Assembly (NCBI GenBank): GCA_030840885.1
Contig: JAVEDQ010000488.1
Span: 1 to 5,844, forward strand
Direction: 5' to 3'
Source: Frankiaceae bacterium
GTDB taxonomy: Bacteria; Actinomycetota; Actinomycetes; Frankiales; Frankiaceae
Length of the DNA: 5,844 bases
The position numbers were made by a program, and so were the translations under genes. Shown piece after piece: positions 1 to 4,901 of the stretch (positions within the stretch are counted from its first letter, which is position 1; each line of letters begins with the position of its first letter). The notes under the pieces were generated by a model. It saw nothing but the letters and a program-made list of their open reading frames with translations. It made no database searches and was not told the origin of the DNA.

Positions 1-360
1 CGGGCCGATGATCTCGCGCTTCTGCTCGTCGGTACCGATCGCCATGACGGTCGGGGCGAGGAAGGTCAGGCCGAGGGTGTTGACCGTCGTCGGCGCGTGC
101 GCCCGGTTCATCTCCTCGTCGTAGATGGCCTTCTGGCTCGGCGTGCCGCCGCGGCCGCCGTACTCCTTCGGCCACTGGATGCCGGCCCAGCCGGCCTTGG
201 CCTTGTCGGCCTCCCACTGGCGGCGGAGGTCGAACGTCTCCGACTCGCTCTTGGTGCTCCAGAACTCGTGGGTGCGCCACTCCTGCGGGAGGTTCGCGTC
301 GAGCCATGCGCGGAACTCGGCGCGGAACGCCTCATCCGCTTCGCTGTACGTCAGGTCCAT
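1..360 (-). CDS. Acyl-CoA dehydrogenase, N-terminal part (cut by window edge)
   Basis: FAD-dependent acyl-CoA dehydrogenase, expected to oxidise the alpha-beta bond of an acyl-CoA thioester in the cytoplasm. Only the first 120 codons are present; the frame runs off the left edge. The start (MDLTYSEADEAFRAEFRAWL) is characteristic of the actinobacterial FadE type: a helical N-terminal domain with the conserved stretch around residues 57-70 (GWAGIQWPKEYGGRG) and the helix beginning QKAIYDEEMNRA. The flavin-binding middle domain and the catalytic base lie outside the window, so substrate class cannot be told. The ATG at 360 matches the family start exactly, although no strong Shine-Dalgarno sequence precedes it. 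It begins 33 nt after the stop of the Hpt gene on the same strand and is probably co-transcribed with it. Family is confident; activity on a particular acyl-CoA is not. Confidence 0.93.
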   Translation of the reverse strand, partial: MDLTYSEADEAFRAEFRAWLDANLPQEWRTHEFWSTKSESETFDLRRQWEADKAKAGWAGIQWPKEYGGRGGTPSQKAIYDEEMNRAHAPTTVNTLGLTFLAPTVMAIGTDEQKREIIGP

Positions 361-393
361 GCCGGAATCGTATGCAGCAGGGACAACGGCCGT

Positions 394-804
394 TCAGCGC
401 GTCAGGTCGAGTGCGGCGACGGCGCAGCGGAACACCTCGAGTTCGTCGACGAAGCGCGCCAGCGCGGCCCGGGACTCGGCCACCGAGCCGCCGGCGACGG
501 AGCGGTCGGGACGTCCGCAGGTCTGTTCGAGCGCTGCGGCGGCGGCCGACAACCGGCGGGCGCCGATCACCCCGCCGCTGCCCTTGAGCGCGTGCGCGAT
601 GCGAGCCAGCTCCGGCAGGTCGGCCCGGTCGAGCAGCTCATTCGCGACGCCGACCTGCGCATCCGCGGTGCTGAGGAACAGCCCGGTCAGCTCGCCGAGC
701 ACGTCGCGCCCGGAGCGTTCACCGAGCTGCCGCAACGAATCGACGACGGCCGGGTCGAGGACGGCCTCAGCAGCGTCTGGCCCACGGGTCGGGCGATCGC
801 TCAC
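394..804 (-). CDS. Stand-alone Hpt (histidine phosphotransfer) domain protein
   Basis: Predicted 136-residue protein made almost entirely of one Hpt domain, the four-helix module that passes a phosphoryl group between response-regulator receiver domains in phosphorelays. The signature HALKGSGGVIGA spans residues 71-82, with H71 as the likely phospho-acceptor and K74, G75 and S76 at the expected positions. Helices are predicted before it (DPAVVDSLRQLGERSG) and after it (LSAAAAALEQT). There is no kinase, receiver or membrane segment. The GTG at 804 was chosen because the frame upstream runs into the divergent promoter region and does not look coding; the ribosome site (GGGCGG) is weak. The neighbours include no histidine kinase or response regulator, so the partners must be elsewhere. 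A GGAAC-N18-GTT promoter candidate lies upstream at 849-874. Family is well supported; the relay it serves is unknown. Confidence 0.85.
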   Translation of the reverse strand: MSDRPTRGPDAAEAVLDPAVVDSLRQLGERSGRDVLGELTGLFLSTADAQVGVANELLDRADLPELARIAHALKGSGGVIGARRLSAAAAALEQTCGRPDRSVAGGSVAESRAALARFVDELEVFRCAVAALDLTR

Positions 805-848
805 GCACGCCGCCCAAGATCGCCTGACACGTGGCGAACTGTAAGCCG

Positions 849-874
849 AACACGTACCGACATGCCCCGGTTCC
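849..874 (-). promoter_or_regulatory. Candidate ECF-sigma (SigR/SigH-like) promoter for the Hpt gene
   Basis: On the minus strand GGAAC (874-870) is followed by exactly 18 nt and then GTT (851-849). This fits the actinobacterial SigR/SigH oxidative-stress promoter pattern GGAA(T/C)-N18/19-GTT. Transcription would begin around 840, leaving a leader of roughly 35 nt before the GTG at 804. The match was found by eye after looking for such motifs, so chance is a real alternative. Confidence 0.35.
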
Positions 875-891
875 CACGCCGTTTCCCGGGG
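865..891. repeat. Inverted repeat in the divergent intergenic region
   Basis: CCCCGG (865-870) and CCGGGG (886-891) are exact reverse complements separated by 15 nt. The interval also holds two related hexamers, GTTCCC and TTTCCC. It overlaps the -35 part of the candidate promoter, so it could be an operator, but a 6-bp G/C stem arises easily in DNA of this composition. Confidence 0.25.
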
Positions 892-980
892 ATGACAAGA
901 TCCCGCGACAGGCTGCACGCCCGGCACCGCCGCCGTGGCAGCCCGACGACCGAAATGGCCGAGGTCCCATCACGGGGCAC

Positions 981-987
981 GGAGAGG
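981..987 (+). promoter_or_regulatory. Ribosome binding site deciding the GTG start at 993
   Basis: GGAGAGG sits 5 nt before the GTG at 993 and is the best Shine-Dalgarno match in the region. It rules in that start over the upstream in-frame GTG at 831, and over the ATG at 988, which is in another frame. Confidence 0.7.
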
Positions 988-992
988 ATGAC

Positions 993-1730
993 GTGGACGG
1001 CTACCTGTTCTTTGACGACGTGACCCCGGCGACCCGGGACGGCCTGTTCGACCTGGTCGAGGAGGAACTGCTCTCGGTCGCGGCGGTCTCGGTCTCGGGC
1101 AGCGCCGGCGCCTTCGCCGGTTACGAGGCCCACGACGTGCGCACCGCCTACGCGACGGTCGAGGCCGTGGTCGACGTGGTCGGCCGCCCGGCCCAGCGGC
1201 TGCTCGCGGTCAACCCACGCAAGAAACTGCGCGCGCCGCGCCCGGGGCACCGGCACATCGCCGACGACTCCACGGTGGCGATCGCCCTGCTGCCGGTGCC
1301 GCTGTCGCGCGCCGAGGAGGTCGCCCACGTCGCGATTCGCGTGGTCGGCGAGGACCGCATCGGCGTGGCCGTGGTCCTCGGCGGCGCCGGCACCGTGCTC
1401 GTCGAGGTGGACGGCGCCACGCTCGAGGAGCTCGAGGGACGCCTGGCCAACGTGCTCGCGGTGGCCGGCATGGCCTCGGCCGACGTGATGATCACCGTTG
1501 GTGGGCTCGGCCGCGGCTGGGGCGAGGCGGCGCAGCCGTCCGGTGCCGGGGCGCACGCCTCGCACGCCCACGACGCCCAAGCTCACGACGCCCAAGCCCA
1601 CGACGCCGAAGCTCACGACGTCTCAGGCCAGGACAACCACGTCAACGCCGAGCCCTCGGCCCAGGCCCAGCAGGCAGAAGCCCCGCCCCGGGCCCAGTAC
1701 ACCGGCATCGAGTATCCCGCGAACGGCTGA
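993..1730 (+). CDS. Uncharacterised protein with His/Asp-rich pentapeptide repeat tail
   Basis: I do not recognise this 245-residue protein. Residues 1-172 read as a folded alpha/beta domain, possibly two related halves (about 4-64 and 93-171). Each half has hydrophobic strands (VAIALLPVPL, IGVAVVLGGAGTVLVEV) and an acidic helix (FDLVEEELL, LEELEGRLANVLAVA). A basic stretch, NPRKKLRAPRPGHRH (74-88), joins them. Residues 173-245 are low-complexity and probably disordered: Gly/Ala/Gln-rich with tandem HDAQA units (193-212), giving seven histidines between 188 and 216. There is no signal peptide or membrane segment, so it is probably cytoplasmic. The GTG at 993 is supported by GGAGAGG; the frame is open further upstream but that part has no coding character. 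It is transcribed alone, divergent from the Hpt gene and convergent with the acyltransferase gene. The tail suggests metal binding or a flexible tether, but that is inference. Confidence 0.75.
   Translation: MDGYLFFDDVTPATRDGLFDLVEEELLSVAAVSVSGSAGAFAGYEAHDVRTAYATVEAVVDVVGRPAQRLLAVNPRKKLRAPRPGHRHIADDSTVAIALLPVPLSRAEEVAHVAIRVVGEDRIGVAVVLGGAGTVLVEVDGATLEELEGRLANVLAVAGMASADVMITVGGLGRGWGEAAQPSGAGAHASHAHDAQAHDAQAHDAEAHDVSGQDNHVNAEPSAQAQQAEAPPRAQYTGIEYPANG
1569..1628 (+). repeat. 15-bp tandem repeat encoding HDAQA pentads
   Basis: Units begin at 1569, 1584, 1599 and 1614, the first being CACGACGCCCAAGCT. The first three are near-identical; the fourth keeps only CACGACG and then decays. Being 15 bp, the repeat stays in frame and encodes HDAQA, HDAQA, HDAEA and HDVSG inside the C-terminal tail of the 993-1730 gene. 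Confidence 0.9.
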
Positions 1731-1772
1731 GCTCGTCGGGTCGGGGGGCCGGTCCCGCTGCAGTCCGGGGAT

Positions 1773-3293
1773 CTAGGGTCGGCGCCCGGCTCGTCCGCCT
1801 GCCTTGCGCGGACTGGTCTTGCGGGGGCTCGCCTTCCGCGCCGTCGCCGTCCGTTGCCCACGTCCCGCCGACGCCGGGGGCTCCGCCGGGGTCTCGCGGG
1901 TGATGCCGGCGGCGTCGAGCAACTCGGTGACGGCGTCGTCGATGTAGCCGACGAGACCGGGCAGGTCGTGGTCGGCATCGGCGTCGGAGAGCAGGCCCAT
2001 GCTCAGCGAGCCGTCGTAGGACAGGATCGCGACGGCCAGCGTGTGTTCCGGAGCGAGGAACGCGATGGGGAAGACCTCGAGCATCCGGCGGCCGAGCAGG
2101 TAGACCGGGAACTGCGGGCCGGGCACGTTGGTCACCAGCAGGTTGTAGAGGCGGCTGGAGAACCCGAGCCGGGTGGCCTGCGCCAGGACGTTCGGCGGCA
2201 TCCACTGCTCCATCTGGATCATGGTCTCGGCCGCCACCGCCTGCCGGGACGACTTCAGGCCGGTCATGTGCTCCGACACCTGGTGCAGACGCGCGACCGG
2301 ATCGGCGATGTCGATGGGCAGTTCCGCCACCATGATCACGATGCGGTTGCCGGAGGCGGACGCCTGCTCGGAGGTCCGGACCGACATGGGCACGCAGGCG
2401 CGCAGTCGCATGGAGTCGACCGGGCAGCCCAGATCGTCCAGGAAGCGACGGAGTGCACCGCTGACCACCGCGAGCACGACGTCGTTGAGCGTGCCGCCGA
2501 GCGCGTCCTTGATCGCCTTGGCCTCGGCGATGGGCTCGCGGACGAAGGCGAAATCGCGGTGCGGCCCCGGCGTGCGGTTCAGCGGGGTCGGCGGCGCCGG
2601 CGAGAGCGTCATGCGCGCCATGTCGGCCAGCCCGAGGACCCGCTCGACGGCCTCCGCGGCGGTCTGCCGCGGGGCGAACGCGCGGCCGAGCAGCTTGCCG
2701 CCGACCTCGGTGATGTTGCGCGCGGCGCCGCTCACGCCGCGGCCGACGAGGTCGACGAACCCCGGCTCGCGGGCGGCCCGCCAGTCGTCGGGGCCGACCT
2801 CGCGGCTCTCCGGCGACAGGTCGAGCAGCGCCGTCATGATGTCGATGCCCCCGACCCCGTCGACCAGGGCGTGGTGGGTCTTGGTCAGCACCGCCCAGCG
2901 GTCGTCGGCCAGCCCCTCGACGATCCACATCTCCCACAGCGGCTTGGTGCGGTCCAGCCGCTGGGAGTGCACCCGGGAGATGAGGCGCCGCAGCTGCAGC
3001 TCATTGCCGGGCCTCGGCAGCGCGGTGCGCCGCACGTGGTAGTTGAGGTTGAAGCGGACGTCGTCGGCCCACATCGGACGGCCGGACGAGAGCGGCGCCG
3101 CGACGAGCTTCTGCCGGAAGCGGGGGACCAGCTTCAGCCGGCTGCCGATGTGATCGAGCAGCGACTGCTCATCGGGAGCAGGCCCCTCGAAGATGCCGAT
3201 GCCGCCGATGTGCATGTGGCTGTCGCGGCCGTCCTCCTGGTGGAGGAAGCCCGCGTCGACACTGCTGAGGCGGTCGAGGTGCTGCTGACTCAT
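1773..3293 (-). CDS. Wax ester synthase / diacylglycerol O-acyltransferase (WS/DGAT)
   Basis: Acyl-CoA-dependent O-acyltransferase that esterifies a fatty alcohol (wax ester) or diacylglycerol (triacylglycerol), normally at the membrane or lipid-droplet surface. The 506-residue product has the family hallmarks in order: the N-terminal DRLSSVDAGFLHQE (7-20); PLWEMWIVEGL (118-128); the catalytic HHALVDG with H140, H141, D145 and G146; the ND motif in TLNDVVLAVVSGALRRFL (268-285); and TNVPGP (388-393) before a second hydrophobic core. The length is slightly above the usual 450-480 because of a basic tail from about residue 477, which contains two SPRK units. The ATG at 3293 gives the standard MSQQHLDRLS start and has GAAGGG 6 nt upstream; an ATG at 3323 would add ten atypical residues. 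It ends 42 nt from the convergent plus-strand gene. Family is certain; preference for wax or triacylglycerol cannot be read. Confidence 0.95.
   Translation of the reverse strand: MSQQHLDRLSSVDAGFLHQEDGRDSHMHIGGIGIFEGPAPDEQSLLDHIGSRLKLVPRFRQKLVAAPLSSGRPMWADDVRFNLNYHVRRTALPRPGNELQLRRLISRVHSQRLDRTKPLWEMWIVEGLADDRWAVLTKTHHALVDGVGGIDIMTALLDLSPESREVGPDDWRAAREPGFVDLVGRGVSGAARNITEVGGKLLGRAFAPRQTAAEAVERVLGLADMARMTLSPAPPTPLNRTPGPHRDFAFVREPIAEAKAIKDALGGTLNDVVLAVVSGALRRFLDDLGCPVDSMRLRACVPMSVRTSEQASASGNRIVIMVAELPIDIADPVARLHQVSEHMTGLKSSRQAVAAETMIQMEQWMPPNVLAQATRLGFSSRLYNLLVTNVPGPQFPVYLLGRRMLEVFPIAFLAPEHTLAVAILSYDGSLSMGLLSDADADHDLPGLVGYIDDAVTELLDAAGITRETPAEPPASAGRGQRTATARKASPRKTSPRKAGGRAGRRP
1803..1832 (-). 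repeat. Two 15-bp units encoding the SPRK tail of the acyltransferase
   Basis: Two adjacent in-frame 15-nt blocks (1803-1817 and 1818-1832) encode ASPRK and TSPRK. They share most positions, chiefly the Ser-Pro-Arg-Lys codons. A degenerate copy may continue on either side, but the match fades quickly. Confidence 0.55.
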
Positions 3294-3299
3294 CGTGTG

Positions 3300-3305
3300 C
3301 CCTTC
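3300..3305 (-). promoter_or_regulatory. Ribosome binding site of the WS/DGAT gene
   Basis: GAAGGG on the minus strand lies 6 nt before the ATG at 3293. It favours this start over the in-frame ATG at 3323, whose own upstream sequence shows nothing comparable. Confidence 0.6.
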
Positions 3306-3311
3306 GCAGAT

Positions 3312-3334
3312 GCAGGGCCGCATGCGGCGGCTGC
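3312..3334. promoter_or_regulatory. Palindrome upstream of the WS/DGAT gene, possible operator or hairpin
   Basis: A perfect 12-bp palindrome, GCCGCATGCGGC (3317-3328), is flanked by GCAG (3312-3315) and CTGC (3331-3334), which are themselves complementary. The result is an imperfect 23-nt dyad in an 84-nt gap, 18-41 nt before the ATG at 3293. The position suits a repressor operator or a leader hairpin. There is no T-run, so it does not look like an intrinsic terminator for the gene upstream. Confidence 0.35.
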
Positions 3335-3377
3335 GGGAATCGTCGCAGTATCTGTCCTGCCGGTCCGCGGCCCATGC

Positions 3378-3761
3378 CTAATCTGCCGCTGAGGGGTCCG
3401 GCCACGGAGTCGTCGCCTGCAGGACGGCCTCGACGAGCGCTCCGGTCCGCAGCGAGGTGATCTGCGAGTAGACGGGGTCACGGACCATGTCGCTGAACGC
3501 CTGGCGGGTCGGGTACCGGACGAGCAGCACCGCGTCCCAGGCCTGTCCGGCCTCGGCCACCAGAGCGCTCGAGCCATCGCCGACGTAGAGCACCTCGGCG
3601 CCGAAGCGGGCGCTCTGCTCCCGGAACCGGCGGGTGTATTCGAGGTAGCTCTCGCGGCCGCCGTCGGGCCGGAAGCGCAGCAGGTTCAACATGACAACGG
3701 GGCCGCCGGGGTCTTCGGCGAGGAAGCGCTTGAGATCGGCCCCGGTGGGGTCGACGGCCAT
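3378..3761 (-). CDS. DUF1330-family small protein
   Basis: A 127-residue soluble protein resembling the DUF1330 family of dimeric ferredoxin-like alpha/beta barrels, whose function is not established. Two family segments are visible: the strand and turn VVMLNLLRFRPDGGRESYLEYTRRF (22-46 overall), and, after a loop, WDAVLLVRYPTRQAFSDM (75-92) leading into a helix with VYSQITSLRTGALVEAVLQAT at its end. No signal peptide or membrane segment is seen. The ATG at 3761 has no Shine-Dalgarno sequence; it sits in TGATG overlapping the stop of a 4-codon frame, so translation probably depends on coupling from upstream. Its position after the SDR and kinase suggests an accessory or product-handling role in that pathway. 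The LvaB partner of LvaA occupies a similar place next to its kinase, but I cannot show that the two proteins are homologous. Confidence 0.82.
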   Translation of the reverse strand: MAVDPTGADLKRFLAEDPGGPVVMLNLLRFRPDGGRESYLEYTRRFREQSARFGAEVLYVGDGSSALVAEAGQAWDAVLLVRYPTRQAFSDMVRDPVYSQITSLRTGALVEAVLQATTPWPDPSAAD

Positions 3762-3775
3762 CAGTCGACGGTCAT
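3761..3775 (-). CDS. Possible 4-codon reinitiation frame (MTVD)
   Basis: ATG at 3775 shares CATGA with the stop of the preceding 10-codon frame and ends in TGA at 3763-3761, whose A is the first base of the DUF1330 ATG. Its codons repeat the start of that gene (MTVD against MAVD). It is probably a by-product of repeat duplication; a role as a relay for ribosome reinitiation is possible. No independent evidence of translation can be read. Confidence 0.25.
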   Translation of the reverse strand: MTVD

Positions 3776-3804
3776 GAGTTGACGGCCAGGAGTTCGACGA
3801 CCAT
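3772..3804 (-). CDS. Possible 10-codon reinitiation frame (MVVELLAVNS)
   Basis: ATG at 3804 overlaps the kinase stop as TGATG, and the frame ends in TGA at 3774-3772, overlapping the next ATG. Nothing else lies between the kinase and the DUF1330 gene. No Shine-Dalgarno sequence of its own is visible, so it would be read only by ribosomes finishing the kinase. It may be a coupling element and not a functional peptide. Confidence 0.28.
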   Translation of the reverse strand: MVVELLAVNS

Positions 3805-4901
3805 CAATCGACGCTGCCGGAGGCCAGCGCCTCACGTCCGGAGTCGACGAGCACGGGCACGGCGGCCCCGGCCGTGTCGAATCCCTCGCCGACCATGCCG
3901 CCGGCCCGGGCGCGGGCGGCGATCCCGGCCGAGATCACCGCGAGCTTGAAGTAGCCGAAGGCCAGGTACCAGGGCAGGACGCTGACGTCGCGGCCGGAGC
4001 GCTCGGCGTAGCTCTCGAACACCTGGCCGCGCGAGGGGAAGCCGGGCAGGCCCGTCACCGTCTGGACGAGCGGGTTCGTCGCTTTGGATGAGCCGCCCGA
4101 CCAGTAGACGCCCAGCAGGCCGATGTCGGCGAGCGGGTCGCCGAGGGTGGAGAGCTCCCAGTCAAGAACGGCCAGGATGCGGCTGGGGTCCTGGCGGTCG
4201 ATCATGGTGTTGTCGAGCCGGTAGTCGCCGTGGACCAGCGTGGTCTCCCGCTGCTCGGGGGCCCCGGCGGAAAGGTCCGCGGCGAGGGCGTCGAGCGCCG
4301 GCAGTTCCACCTCGCGGGACGCCTCCCACTGCCGGGTCCAGCGGCGGAGCTGGCGGGCGAGGTAGCCCTCCGGCGGTCCGTAGCCCTCGAGGGCGCCGGT
4401 GGTCGGCACCGCATGGATGGCGACCAGGACGTCGACGAGCGCGTCGGCCATCGCGGTGCGTTCGGCAGGTCCGTCGGCGAGGCCAGGCGGAAGCTCCGTG
4501 CGCAGCACGTGCCCGTCGATCTTGTCCATCAGGTAGAACGGCGCGCCGAGCACCTCGGTGTCGGTGCACAGGTGCAGCACCTTCGCCACGGGCACGGGGG
4601 TGTCCTGCAGCGCGGACTGCACCCGGAACTCGCGGCCCATGTCGTGGGCTGTCGGCAGCACGGCTGCCAGCGGAGGCCGGCGCAGCACGATCGAGCCCGC
4701 CGGGCTCGCGACCTCGTAGGTCAGGTTCGACTTGCCGCCGCTGATGAGCGAGACACTGCTCTGCTCCCACGCGGGCTCGTCGAGCACGCGGGCGAGGTAA
4801 GGGCCGACAACGGCGGGGTCAGCTCCCGTCGAGACGGCGTCGGCCGGGGCGTCGCTGGTCTGGTCGTCGCTGGTCTGATCGGTGTTGGCCTGGTCGGTCA
4901 C
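3804..4901 (-). CDS. Phosphotransferase family protein (APH-like, ACAD10/11 N-domain type)
   Basis: A 365-residue small-molecule kinase of the aminoglycoside phosphotransferase fold, closest in style to the ACAD10/11 kinase domain and LvaA, which phosphorylate hydroxyacyl-CoAs. Visible motifs: ISGGKSNLTYEV (53-64, nucleotide loop); VLRRPP (72-77, where classical APH enzymes have the ATP-contacting Lys); FYLMDKIDG (122-130, hinge); the catalytic HGDYRLDN with D226 and N231; and the metal-binding VLDWELSTLGDPLADIG (245-261, D247). The LRRPP and DWELSTLGDPLADIG forms are typical of the acyl-CoA-linked branch, not of drug-resistance enzymes, so antibiotic resistance is not implied. The start is GTG at 4901, overlapping the SDR stop as GTGA. 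The first 25 residues are an Asp/Gln/Thr-rich repeat and probably disordered. The frame stays open well upstream, but there it only shadows the SDR gene. Confidence 0.92.
   Translation of the reverse strand: MTDQANTDQTSDDQTSDAPADAVSTGADPAVVGPYLARVLDEPAWEQSSVSLISGGKSNLTYEVASPAGSIVLRRPPLAAVLPTAHDMGREFRVQSALQDTPVPVAKVLHLCTDTEVLGAPFYLMDKIDGHVLRTELPPGLADGPAERTAMADALVDVLVAIHAVPTTGALEGYGPPEGYLARQLRRWTRQWEASREVELPALDALAADLSAGAPEQRETTLVHGDYRLDNTMIDRQDPSRILAVLDWELSTLGDPLADIGLLGVYWSGGSSKATNPLVQTVTGLPGFPSRGQVFESYAERSGRDVSVLPWYLAFGYFKLAVISAGIAARARAGGMVGEGFDTAGAAVPVLVDSGREALASGSVD
4851..4895 (-). repeat. 15-bp tandem repeat at the N-terminus of the kinase
   Basis: Three in-frame 15-bp units (4851-4865, 4866-4880, 4881-4895) encode, from the N-terminus, DQANT, DQTSD and DQTSD. 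The first two plus-strand units, GTCGCTGGTCTGGTC and GTCGCTGGTCTGATC, differ at one base; the third is more diverged. The repeat lies in a non-conserved leader before the kinase fold, so its length probably varies among relatives. Confidence 0.85.

Larger units (their letters stand above)
3750..3813. repeat. Degenerate 14-bp tandem repeat across the kinase/DUF1330 junction
   Basis: On the plus strand the units are GTCGACGGCCATCA (3750-3763), GTCGACGGTCATGA (3764-3777), GTTGACGGCCAGGA (3778-3791) and GTTCGACGACCATCA (3792-3806, one base longer), then a partial ATCGACG (3807-3813). Against the first unit, the second differs at 2 positions, the third at 3, and the fourth at 1 plus an inserted T. 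Read on the minus strand, most units carry a stop/start overlap (TGATG or CATGA). The array includes the last codons of the kinase and the first codons of the DUF1330 gene. Confidence 0.85.

Noticed and set aside
97..1023. Long plus-strand open frame of about 308 codons
   Set aside because: It lies antisense to the acyl-CoA dehydrogenase and Hpt genes, both of which have recognisable family motifs. Long antisense frames are expected when third positions are nearly all G or C.
801..1616. Minus-strand open frame opposite the unknown plus-strand gene
   Set aside because: The plus strand has a good ribosome binding site, strand-helix patterning and an in-frame repeat. The antisense product is a repetitive Gly/Val/Arg/His sequence with no recognisable domain.
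1731..1772. Terminator between the convergent genes
   Set aside because: The 42 nt are G/C-rich, but the best stems are about 4 bp and there is no T-run on either strand, so no intrinsic terminator can be supported.
1642..2937. Second minus-strand open frame inside the WS/DGAT gene
   Set aside because: Its product is Arg/Pro/Gly-rich and out of frame with the clear acyltransferase; it is a frame shadow.
1854..3392. Plus-strand open frame of about 512 codons opposite the WS/DGAT gene
   Set aside because: The minus strand here encodes all WS/DGAT motifs in order. The antisense product is a low-complexity Arg/Gly/Asp-rich sequence with no recognisable domain.
3804..4901. Aminoglycoside resistance gene
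   Set aside because: The fold and HGD/DW motifs are shared, but the LRRPP and DWELSTLGDPLADIG forms and the operon with an SDR point to the acyl-CoA-linked branch of the family.
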